Assembly (NCBI GenBank): GCA_963924555.1
Contig: OZ004593.1
Location: 3,778,480-3,842,479, forward strand
DNA: 64,000 nt
Direction: 5' to 3'
Origin: Crambe crambe
Lineage: Eukaryota; Porifera; Demospongiae; Poecilosclerida; Crambeidae
Shown: one piece after another, positions 22,901 through 32,700 of the stretch
Position numbering within the stretch: position 1 is the stretch's first letter
How the letters are laid out: each line of letters starts with the position of its first letter
Made by a program: the position numbers and the translations under genes
Notes under the pieces: model-generated
Seen by the model: the letters and a program-made list of their open reading frames with translations, nothing else
The model's database searches: none
What the model was told of the DNA's origin: nothing

Positions 22901-25468
22901 ATATTATTTAAATGAGTCGTGACCCGAGAGTCAGCTTGCTCGCTAAATAATTATTCATTCATGTGGACACATAAGTGCGCAGTGTGCTAGAACAAGGCAC
23001 CTTGGTCACCCAACATAGAGTAAGCACAGAAGCAAGAAATGTAGTTCAACATGACTGACACTGTCAATTTATTTGGTATCCTATTGCTCTTGGATTATTA
23101 CTACCAAGTCTCTTACAGATACTTGAGAGCTTTATTTTTTCCATCTCAGTATAGCCAAAATTTACATGCCATCTTCTATTTCCTCGGAAAAAAACAACAG
23201 TTCAGTAAGGCTAGTGGGCATAGCACTATTTAATATCGATGACTGGTTACAGCAATGATGAAAAACAAAACAAACAAACAAACAACAAAAAAGAACAACT
23301 ACATATTAGTCACAGCATATTACCTTGTGTGATACACATCTATATTATCATACCTTGTGTGATGGTCTCTTGACAATGCTATTGCATATTCAGCAACGAC
23401 TGTTTTACCAGCAGATGTATGCGCAGCAACAAAAACATTTTCATGTTTTTCTAAATGCTGTATTGCTTGCTTTTGAAATAGATCCAACTCGAAGGGATAC
23501 TAATACAAATAACATCCTGATTCTTACTGATCAAGAGATGACCAATTTACCTCGTGAGCCATGTTTGTTATATCATCTACTAACTCATCAGAATTCACAG
23601 GAACAGCCCAATTTTCATTAGCTTCTTCTGGTGGTGACTCTATCTATTAAATTAGATATTTGGATATGCAGACGTGTGAATAATCTGTACATACAATCAA
23701 TACATACATTTCTCACTTACATTTTTCATACCTCTCAATACTGTTTCAAGTTCTTTATATGAGTCTGCACTCAGAACAACAACAACAGAAAACAGAATCA
23801 GTGAGATTTAATGTCACTGATTCCAGTTTACCTTCACCAATAGACTCAATCTTAGCATTATGAAGTACAGGAGAGCCTTTCTAATTAATGAATAGTACTG
23901 TTAATAATGAAATCAATAATTTGAAAACTCCACTTACATTTTTACATTCTACAGAATAACATACAGCATTTTCTTTAAATATAACTTCTGATATATCCAT
24001 TAAGGTAGGAGTTTTTAAACTCTGCTCTTCAATGGTTCTAAATGTCATTCCACTTAATAATCCAGGAGCTCGGGTTAGGAGTTCTGATGAAGAAGAAAAA
24101 AAAATTTTCTTAGCATATACACAGTAGATATGCCCTCAACCAATGGGATTACAGTATTTAGAAAACCTCAGGCTCTCCTTGTTGTACAAAGCTATATTAT
24201 ACAGCATGATATTATTTGTGAAGCGAGCCCTCACTTTCCTATAACTATATAATAGGTCACTTGGTTATTTCAAGCCAAAAAAGGTTTAATCTTATACAGG
24301 TCTTTAGTCATACAGCCTACATTGTAAGACTAGTCCACATATTCCTGGCTTCCTGTCCAACCTGCTTCAGTTCTGTCATCTCATCCAGGTTACAACTAGC
24401 TACCTTGGAAACACTATGGTAATTTTTTTGGTCAGATCATCATATTCGGGCTAGTGGTCAGTTCAAACATGTACAAGAATATTATATTATGCACATACCA
24501 CCAGAACTACCAGAAGATATGTCAGTTGTATCAGAATAGCTCTCTCTTCTAATCTTATGTATAACACTGTCATCAATTCCACCTTAGAAATAATAATGGA
24601 GTTAGACGAGAATATAGAAAATTATGCAGCTACCTGGCCAAAAGGGATAGTTAGTAGGTTCTCCCTTCACAGAGAGATTTGGTGGGACTGGAGAACGATG
24701 CAAAGATGTAGAATTTTTTGCTGTTAAACCAACTTCACTAATATTTTCCTACTCAAAAAACAACAACAAAAACAACAACAAAAAAACAAAAAAAATTGTT
24801 GTGGTCACACTTGGAACTGAATATTTACACAGTGGCATATTACTATGATGAGAAATGCTGGAGTTAGAAGGCATGTGCATACAGATTCGATGAGGCAATA
24901 ATCAAAATGCACCAGTCCATTTTAACCCATGACTCTTCTGATTTCAATATCTCGTTGGCACAAAGGTCCCTTTTCCCTTCTTTCTGCATCCCAGGTTTTT
25001 AGGATCTGAACCACTCAACAGTTCTATTCAAAGCTAGGAATAGACATATGTTACTGATGGTCCTAGTGCTGAACAGCAATACACATTGATTTTCTCTAGG
25101 TAACTTGGCTTGCTCAGGCTTGCCCCAGTTGTGTGATTCCATCTTGACTTGTATGTATTATGATAGGCTAATTTCAGGTGATGATTTTCAATACTCACTT
25201 CATGAAAATCCACAAATGCAGCTGACGATGAGTCCTGCACTAAAGTTATGTCAGAATGAAGTGGAGAGGCAGCTGTCTTAAAAAGAGCATGCGATTCACT
25301 TTTGGGAGGCCATAATCTGTATCATATCAAAGGGTACTTCTTAACCTAGTTGTAGTGAAACTTATAACATCACCTTTGTGTTTGCCTGAAATCATGAAGA
25401 GAAACATTCTGAGGAGAGCTTAGAAATTTTTTGATTTCATCTGTCATGAATGGCAGTGGTAATTTAGC
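10993..25468 (-). CDS. SKIV2L: SKI2-family DExH RNA helicase (SKIV2L/SKIC2), 29 exons
   Basis: Exons (high to low): 25374-25468, 25199-25316, 24634-24748, 24501-24582, 23938-24082, 23832-23880, 23721-23764, 23551-23643, 23354-23499, 18813-18965, 18006-18090, 17839-17945, 17639-17782, 17296-17392, 16997-17212, 16871-16945, 15712-15747, 15545-15656, 15106-15224, 13035-13114, 12778-12976, 12338-12714, 12084-12282, 11869-11979, 11621-11797, 11518-11559, 11323-11463, 11230-11269, 10993-11153 (TAA at 10993-10995). Total 3558 nt: 1185 codons plus stop, all phases agreeing. Motifs, counted from the first visible residue: YPFWPGG near 108, [10 protein letters not shown] 250-259, Walker [10 protein letters not shown] 272-280, [16 protein letters not shown] 366-369, SAT 397-399, [22 protein letters not shown] 642-650, then the rRNA_proc-arch insertion and a C-terminal DSHCT domain ending [15 protein letters not shown]2 is the ATPase of the SKI complex, which threads mRNA into the cytoplasmic exosome. 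Relative to the about 1246-aa human protein, roughly 45-60 N-terminal residues are not located. Confidence 0.95.
12715..12777 (-). other. 63-nt stop-free in-frame intron of SKI2
   Basis: GTATACAC...TTTTATGCAG fits a normal short intron of this gene. It is a multiple of three with no stop, so the reading frame stays open across it. Family alignment runs from INIKMQ directly into [15 protein letters not shown], which supports removal; retention would add 21 residues in the helicase insertion domain. Confidence 0.75.
13212..13480 (+). repeat. GGATGGCTGT-type MITE, diverged copy
   Basis: It begins AGTAAGGATGGCTGTATA and carries recognisable blocks AAAAAAGTTCCTGAAC, ACTTCACCTCAATCACCAA and CTACTTCACTCATGGGGAGT shared with the copies at 13596, 14930 and 46432. 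The right end is not clear. It lies in a SKI2 intron. Confidence 0.6.
13596..13832 (+). repeat. GGATGGCTGT-type palindromic MITE
   Basis: The left arm CTCAAAAAAGTTCAGCAA (near 13607) pairs with the right arm TTGCTGAACTTTTTTGA (near 13785). The arms continue through TCAGTCAAGTA / TACTTGACTGA and CACTCCC / GGGAGTG. The right terminus reads ACACAGCCATCCTTACTTT. It is non-coding, inside a SKI2 intron. Confidence 0.75.
13882..14915. repeat. Larger inverted repeat bracketing a nested MITE
   Basis: GATGCTGTGATCCTGCTATC (with CAAGTTAAAGTTCAT following) near 13882 is the reverse complement of ATGAACTTTAACTTGGATAG (with CAGGATCACAGCAT following) near 14880. Between these arms lies the separate 14148-14605 inverted-repeat element. 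Outside the arms on each side is a copy of the GGATGGCTGT MITE (13596 and 14930), so the block looks like one MITE split or duplicated by later insertions. Confidence 0.6.
14148..14605. repeat. Inverted-repeat element, GATACCACACTACTCAA ends
   Basis: GATACCACACTACTCAA near 14152 pairs with TTGAGTAGTGTGGTATA near 14576. Inner blocks (TAGGCTGAAAGCTAGCAAGTTAG, TTTTTGAACATGTC, CTTCCAGAACACCTTCAATA) recur in opposite orientation at about 42330-42650, which defines a second copy. Confidence 0.65.
14930..15055 (-). repeat. GGATGGCTGT-type MITE, half copy
   Basis: The reverse strand reads AGTAGGGGATGGCTGTGTGC, then AAAAAAGTTCAGCAACAAGT and ACTCCCATGACAGG. It matches the left half of the 13596 and 46432 copies. 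Confidence 0.7.
16565..16700 (+). repeat. Dispersed repeat, member 1 of a pair
   Basis: The block with CTATGAGTAGCTTCAAATAT, TATGTAGAGATTG and GGATATACAGAAA matches 19155-19245 (CTGTGGGTAGTTCAGATA, TATGTAGAGATTG, GAATATACAGAAA). Both copies are intronic in SKI2. Confidence 0.55.
18520..18612. repeat. Perfect 19-bp hairpin with GC-rich loop
   Basis: ACAGTATATTTAGAAACCT (18520-18538) is exactly complementary to AGGTTTCTAAATATACTGT (18594-18612). The 55-nt loop contains GGGCCC and CCCAGGGCT, which can extend the pairing. It lies in the SKI2 intron between the exons encoding motif Ia and the DEVH box. Confidence 0.8.
18966..23353 (-). other. SKI2 4.4-kb intron filled with repeats
   Basis: This is the longest intron of the gene, against a typical 50-200 nt. 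It separates Walker A from motif Ia. It contains diverged members of dispersed families at 19020-19245 and 23090-23230, both with an AGAGCTTTATT-like core, and a GCTGGCAGAGACTGCA-like duplicated motif near 19700-19775. I see no nested gene in it. Confidence 0.5.
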
Positions 25469-26325
25469 CTAATTTAGAAAAATATATATATAGAACTGGC
25501 ATACAAATATTCAGATTCAGTTCTAAGGTGGGATGAAAGTGTACAACTTATTTCAGTTCTCATAATATATAACACTTTATTGGTACATCCAATTAGCAAT
25601 ACATCACAGTTCAGGGGTTTCCATTACAAAGGAAACAGTACAAGTGTACAGTCAAAAGCTGGTGCAGGTTCATATGTAGATTGATGGTAGCCACTCCTAA
25701 CTGGTAACACCTTGTTTAACATGAGGTTTCTGGACTGGATGGGATATGCTAGATATATACCAGTGGATTGTAGGCATTAGGTGCATGCAACTTCTTACAC
25801 TACCCACTTAAGTAACTCAATATAAAATCTAAATAGCTGAAGAGTTGAAGCACAAAAGAGTTGGCTCTAAAATATATAGGAATACCTGTCAAATGTATAT
25901 TGGTTTCTACTTTGAGGAATAGGATTTTTAATCAGTCATGATCACTCCTTTCAGACCATAATTATTCATCTAGATGATTAGTGAAGAGTAATGGTACACA
26001 GATCGTCATACTTTACTAGAACCTGTTTTCAATATTTTTTATCATTAGCTCACTGATTTAAGTTGCATTGATTATAGGATCGAGGTATTCATCTATGGTA
26101 ACAAGAAATGTGTCCTAGGTGTAGGTGTTAGTTTAAGCACCGCACTGCACTTGTTAGTAACATGGGTGTGATGATATACATGGTACTGGATGATATCTAA
26201 CCATCAGAGGATGCCATATTAACAGCACAAAAGTAATTTCTGACTCAAATTTTTCTTTTGTCTAAAATTTCATAAGTAAGATAGGTTTGAAGTAGTTGGA
26301 ATAGTTGGGACATGAGACTGGATAA
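25469..26325. other. Upstream of the first recognised SKI2 exon
   Basis: I see no confident coding exon. The missing N-terminus of SKI2 must lie beyond 25468 on this strand, separated by at least one intron because 25468 is preceded by an acceptor. Confidence 0.4.
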
Positions 26326-27824
26326 CCATAGATACATATTAGCCTTACAGGGATTGGAAACTCTGTACTTTAGAAATGATAACATCCGTGTTGTCGGTGG
26401 GCTGTGGCACGTGCACATCTACAATTGGTGGGTAGTATGAAAGTAGCATATGCATGCATAGGCAAGTTGCAGCAGCTACTTCATGCATATATCAACCTAC
26501 AGGATATGTTGAAGCATGCTTAAAGATGATTTAAAATTCCACGAATCACGAGATAGCCAAGAAAGTGAAAAAAAAAAAGATTTTAAGGGAGACAATTATT
26601 TCAAAGAACAATTAATAAAAGTGTTATTGTGAAGGAGTGGCAGGATGATACTGGAGGGAAAAGGTTTGGAGAAAGTATCATAGTTTAAGATCCTCTAAAT
26701 ATCAGAAGACCTTTTAAAATTTACCAGGCTGCGGGACAGTTGACGACCCTATATTTCTCCCAACACATTTCAACCAATGTTCAAAAGAGGACTTCCTGCT
26801 TCCTGATAGGGTGAAGAATATTGATTCAGTCTGTAATGCCTTGAGATATGTTGCAGGCTACATTTACTCGAAGCTTTACAAGAAAATGACAATCATTAGA
26901 TGAAGATTTATGTCATGGAATCCTAGAGGATGTAAATTTACAATGGTCAGCAATTTGTGTAGAGTTAGATGATGCAAGCAAGGCAGTCTTTAATGCATGA
27001 TTGCTATGTACCCAGAATGATTTATTAATAATAGTATAGCTAGTTTATGCTTCTTTCTTCTCTTTTTTAAGGACTCATTGATATTTTCTTCATCATTAGA
27101 GCCCTTATTCCCTCATGTATTTTCTTTTTGAAATATTAGTGTTTATAACTCTCAATGCCCGAGTATTTTTTTACTGTCTAGGGTTCTCACCCTAGAACCC
27201 CTCTGGCATAGACATCTGAAAAATTTCTCCAAGGGGTCCTGAGAGGTTCGTTCAATCCTGGTATTAAAATATAGTTGACAAGCTCAGTGCAAACAAGCTG
27301 GAAATGAAAAGATTGTATGATTATGTATTGTATTATGATATCCATGCAGAGTGTCTATTTTAGCACACTACAACCTATTGTTAGCATGCAATAAGACTGC
27401 AACACTCAAAGTGGTAAGTCAGGAAAGGGGCCCAACGAATGCAAGCAACCAGGCAGGTAATTTTGCACTTTATAGCACTCTATGACTTAATGGCGATATT
27501 ATTTTGGTGTATTTTATCATTATATCCCATGAGCCAAAACAAAACAAAAAAAAAAAGGTGGCCCAAGAGTAAAAACTACAGAATAATTGCCTATCACTTC
27601 CACATCTGGCTAATTTTTAAACTATAATTGTAATTTCTTATTCACTGCAAAATTTCCCTTAGCTAACAGCTTATTTCCCTCACTAATTGTCGCTCTTCTG
27701 TTTTGATACTACATGAATTTTCCTTAGTAACCACCCAATGGCGGAAATCTGCTCCTTTGACAAAAGATTGGTGCACACTAGTGTTGTATTTCCAATCCCC
27801 GTAAGGGTAATAATGTATCTATGG
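26326..27824. mobile_element. GATTGGAAA element, 1.5 kb, complete ends
   Basis: The left end CCATAGATACATATTAGCC continues TTACAGGGATTGGAAAC. The right end read on the other strand is CCATAGATACATTATTACCC then TTACGGGGATTGGAAA. The terminal inverted repeat is therefore about 40 bp, sharing its inner GGATTGGAAA core with the 2991-6688 copies. The interior holds decayed sequence without an open transposase frame. A solitary end of the same kind (GAGGATTGGAACTCTGTACTT) is at 18131. Confidence 0.75.
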
Positions 27825-29736
27825 GATAACACAGTTTGTGATACTTCTGATTTTCAAACATCTGAGTATGGAAATCTCTCATCTATTTCTTTATGGTTAC
27901 AAATTGAGAATTTACATATACTCGAGTGCCAGCCACTTTGAACAGTCGACCTACACAGATGTGTGCAGGAACCAAACAAAATCTACATGTTTTAACATTA
28001 TTATATGGAGTCATCCCCCATCCCTTAGTCTGCATCAGAGTAAACACAGATATTGCATAGGTCCCATATCCTGGATTCAGGACAGTCCCAAATTTAATAT
28101 CTATCTTTGTTATAGCTCAAGCTTGAGAGCAGCGATTATGTATGTGGTTCCCACTGCTATCATTGAGGAGTTAACTCTGTACTGGCTTTTTGCTTTTTGC
28201 CAACATTTTCAGGTGCATAGTTCAAAACTCAATTATGTGGTTTTGTCTGAAAGACCTATTTTCCCCTGCAGCCTGCCAGTTATCACAGCCAAAGATGGCA
28301 TAAGCCATGATTTTTTTTTTTTTGGTCAAACACACTGTATTGGCTACCCAAGTACTAACAGATCAAAGGTGAAAAGACTAGCAATACCCAACAATATAAT
28401 CACCATAACTATAGCAGCTAATTCACACTCACCATTTCTTCTGCTAAACGAACGTGGTAAAGGGATCTCACATACGAAGGTTCTGTTGCGTTGGTGGGGG
28501 TGTGGCTTGCGAGACTAGATATATAGGAAGGGGCTGGAAATGTTCTTCATTAGGTAAGGCTGAAGGATAGTTGTGATGATACTCATGACCACAGATGTGG
28601 CAAGAGCTTTTCTTTATGCCATCACTAAAATTGTTGGTTTGGTTTCCTACGCAGACTAGAGTAGGTAGGTAGGAAAAAATTTAACAATAAAAATTATTAT
28701 AGCAGAGCCTTTTGCTCCTTTCCATGTACATAGAAGTGCCTTTTGCTCCTTTCCATGTACACAGAAGTGCCTTTTGCTCCTTCCATGTACATAGAAGTAA
28801 CACTCAAGTAACACTCAATCTTCATCACATCACTGTCATACACAAAGCACAGAATGGTCCAAGTAGGACACCAAATCAACGATTTATTAGTGATGGCCTA
28901 AGGGTGGTCGCCTTTTTTTTGGCTGTTTTTCGTTGTCTTGCTTTTGTTTTGCTTTTTGTATTCTTTTGGTGCTATAAATGGTGTGCAAGACTTTCATGGT
29001 TGTTTGGGAAGCCAGCATTTCACCAGATAATCTAAGCTGCCAAAAACGTGTATATTGCCCTAGGTCCTAAGTCTTGGCCAGCGCGCTACTTGTGCCTCTA
29101 CAAATATAGGGAATGATACGAATGAGATAGATTCAAACACAATTGTATATGAAACAATGGCATTATTATGGGCTCAAGTTTCAATTCGTTAATGCATGTT
29201 TCCTGCAATAAACCATCTCCAGAGGAACTTCTATAAAAATACAATCATATAATTGTAAAGAAAGCACCAGCAACAGAAAAGTACATTCAGAAAGTGCAAT
29301 TCCCACATAAAGTATGCAAAGTACATTCAGAAAGATAAAATATGCAAATTTATATGTATGAAAAAGAAAAGAATGTGCATTAACATGTAAAGAATAGGCA
29401 TTTACATCATATTCACATAAGCATTTCAGTGCACACATTAGTATTCAGTGATTTGTCACCTGATGAATTAGTGCATGGCCAGAAATGGTTGAGAGACACT
29501 GAGGAGACTTGTCCACTTGTACCCATGCATTCACTGGTTAAAAAGTGGGAATTATAGATTTATAATAACATTCAATTACAAAATTGTATACTTACAAAAA
29601 TTCATACATTACAAGATATACAACTGTGAGAGAAATAAAGGTGTGTAAATGCGCTTTTAAGAATAATTCATAGCATTTATATAGTAATAGTCCCAAGAGA
29701 TCAGGATTATGGCAAAGTACATCAACAAAATGCAGT
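27825..29736. other. Intergenic region between SKI2 and FUBP-type gene
   Basis: It holds an unusually long plus-strand open frame (27838-28518, 226 codons) of no recognisable family, interrupted in composition by a T-rich run, and a triplicated 29-bp unit at 28712-28800. A strong donor directly after an ATG occurs on the minus strand at 28431-28435 and is a candidate first exon of SKI2. Nothing else is recognised. Confidence 0.4.
28712..28800 (+). repeat. Three tandem copies of a 29-31 bp unit
   Basis: The unit is TTTTGCTCCTTTCCATGTAC plus ATAGAAGTGCC, repeated three times with one or two changes. The small open frames on both strands here arise from the repeat. Confidence 0.85.
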
Positions 29737-32700
29737 TCACTGGAATGGAAAAATGATATGAATGCAATAATAATACTATGTACACTCTATAACCATATCT
29801 ATAATTAAAAGTAGCAAGTTCATAAAAACCCATATGAATTCATTCTTCATACCTTTCTCTCTCCCGAACTAGTTGTAGGAGTAGCACTTGTTGGAGGCTG
29901 ACCTCCTTGTGTAGGCGCTGAGCTTTGTTGACCATAGTAAGCATAACCCATAGACCGATAATATTCAGCCCACTGTGACTGAACATCTCCTTGACCAGTC
30001 TGAGTTTGAGGTTGTGGTTGTTGAGGTGGCCCTACAATTTTTTTTCTCCAGTTTTTCAGTGCATATAAAGGTACTATTTATATGGTCATAAATATCTTTT
30101 TTTCAGGAATTAAGCATAACATGTAGCTAGGTAATCAGTTAGCAGGGAAGCAGTATCTTGTACAAAGAAGGTTCATTCAATACCGTGTCAGTCATTTTTA
30201 CATCAATAAAAATTCCAAGTAGTAAATTTTTGCTCTTACATGCACCCTAGAGCTTCATTCTTCTCATCTCAGTACTGACTAGTGTCATACTCAGCCATTG
30301 CAAGAAAGCACAGGTAGTTCAGTGAGGGCAACAGGACACCATTTTCTTTTCTTTACATACGTAGAATAGGTATGGAGGGAAATTTGAACCTATCCTATTA
30401 AAGGCCCATGTTCTTGACACAGTTTAAAAGAAAGGCTTGAAATATAGCACTAAAGCTAGCTAGTCAGCCATGAAAACTTTGTATAAAATCATTTTTAAAA
30501 AGGTAGACTTTCCAGCTTATATGATTTGAAATATAAATTAACTATGCTACCTTATTGCTCTTCTCTAGGTTTTAGTTGGCTTCATAACACCAGAAAGTAA
30601 GTTTCTACTAGTTTGAAACTCTGCCTCTTTTACCATTAGGCATAACTGGAAACAATGTTCTGTTGCTTATTCAGCCTTTTTCAAAAATACTGGAATTTTT
30701 ATGCTTGGTATGCAGTTGCCCTTAGAAAAAACAAAACAAAAGGCTATTGATGATCTTTGTACATTCTGCTATGGTACTGGGACTTTGCAATAGGTGTGTA
30801 ATACGGATAACAAAACTTTATACATTTATCTCTCATTCATGAGTTGATGAGGTGAGTGACCATGAGATGCTACAGTCAAAACTACAATTACAATACTGAG
30901 TAGTATTTCCAATCCAAACTGGAGGGCAGAAGAGACACTATAAAATGCTACCATTGCAGAGACACTCAACTACCATAGCAGCCATAGGTGAGAGTATGAT
31001 GCCCACTGGTACACATATAAAAATATGGTGAGCATATGGCTGCAGTTCTACACCAAAAATCAATGGTACCATTTTTCTCTTGCCATCAGTTGCAGTCTGT
31101 ATAAAACTGTAATCTTTTACTGTAACATCTCTTAGTGCACTCATTTTATTCATCAGAAAAATGTACACTTGAACCATAAAGGGTAACTGAAATCATTTCT
31201 CATTTTTTGGGTTGCCTACATTACTGGGAAGAAATATGAGAAGCACTGGTGGAAGTTTCAATGAGAAATAGCAGTAAAAGTTGACATATTGTTTGGGGCA
31301 GCCCTATTTGTGGTCATAGAAGGAACTTGTGTAAGATCCTCATTGAAAATTAGTATTCCTTCCAAAGCTAATCTTAGGGTAATACCAAAATTTGAAGTTC
31401 CCCTTACAAAAATCTTGAATGTGTGTGGCACACATACATGTGCGCCGAATGCAGATGTGCTGCATATATATTGCATCTATTCTGATCATATAGTGTACAT
31501 GTGTAGAATATGTGCAACATGCTAAAATTTGACCATGTGCGCAGTATATGCGCATGGTATGCATATATGCAACATGCACGGATGTAGCATATAACTGGTC
31601 AGCATATATGCCCTCTGCATATATTATGTACATATGCAACATACATATATGCGGCCTGGTAGTATGGTGCACAGTAGCATTTCAACTACAATGTCATATC
31701 AATAGTATGCTTATAATGTGTAATAATTATATAAAAGTAAGTTGCATGTGCAAATTAATTCTTCATTCTTTGGCGTGCACTACAACACATTGACTATTAT
31801 GTGGAATTCTTCATTCGAAATCAGTGTTGCCGCTCCTGTAGAAACCCTATTACAACAAAAGAAGTAAAGGCAAAAGTGTACATGTAGTTTAAGTGAGCTG
31901 ACCTGGGGATTCATCCTCTGTTACAAGCCGCTTAGCTTCCTCATCCAAGGCCTTCTTATCACTCCCTAAATAATTTAGAAAGTAGTTATGTACTTGTATG
32001 CTCCAATTCAACTATGAGTTATCCTGTTAGGCTGTAACAACTGCAGGCAAAATGAAGGTGGTTGAAGTCAATGAGTAATTAGCTAAAAGGGCAAATTGTT
32101 TGTCAATGTGGTTATTGAAACAGCTTAGGTCTGTGTCCCCAAACTAAGTAATTGCATTGGTTTAACTTACCTATTTCAAGAACTATAGCCAAATATAATT
32201 TCTTCTTGAAAATTGCTTCTACTTCACACTCAACTCTCTTGTCCCCAGATTTTATAGCTCCTTCTTGTACAACAGTAAGGGAATTGTCCACAACCCACTG
32301 GAGCAAAAATCATCTCTTAGCCATTTTTAATGCTGAAGCAGCTGGATATTTTGAATTTCACTTTTCATGTTATATACATGAAAAATGCAGCTGCCTTCTG
32401 TTAGCTAGCTAATAAATAACTTATATGTATGCATAATACTCCTGAGGAACAGGCACATTTGCATATAAATTTAACAGTTACCAGGTGCATACATGCAAGA
32501 TAAATGCATGCATCATACAGGTAATAAGTACATATGCACTGTACACATAATTATTTTGCACATAATATTTCTACACACATGTAATTAACATACATGTGGT
32601 ACACATGCAAGTCACATATATACTTCATACACATATCTCACACAGTTTGCACACATGCAGCAGTGACCGCAAAATATGTGCAGCATGTGTGTTGCAGCTA

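Noticed and set aside
28697-29035. Open frames reading repeated peptide units
   Set aside because: They derive from a three-copy 29-31 bp tandem repeat and a T-rich run.
31258-31672. Open frames up to 110 codons on both strands
   Set aside because: They are produced by simple alternating sequence (His/Tyr/Met/Cys-rich translations) in a FUBP intron.
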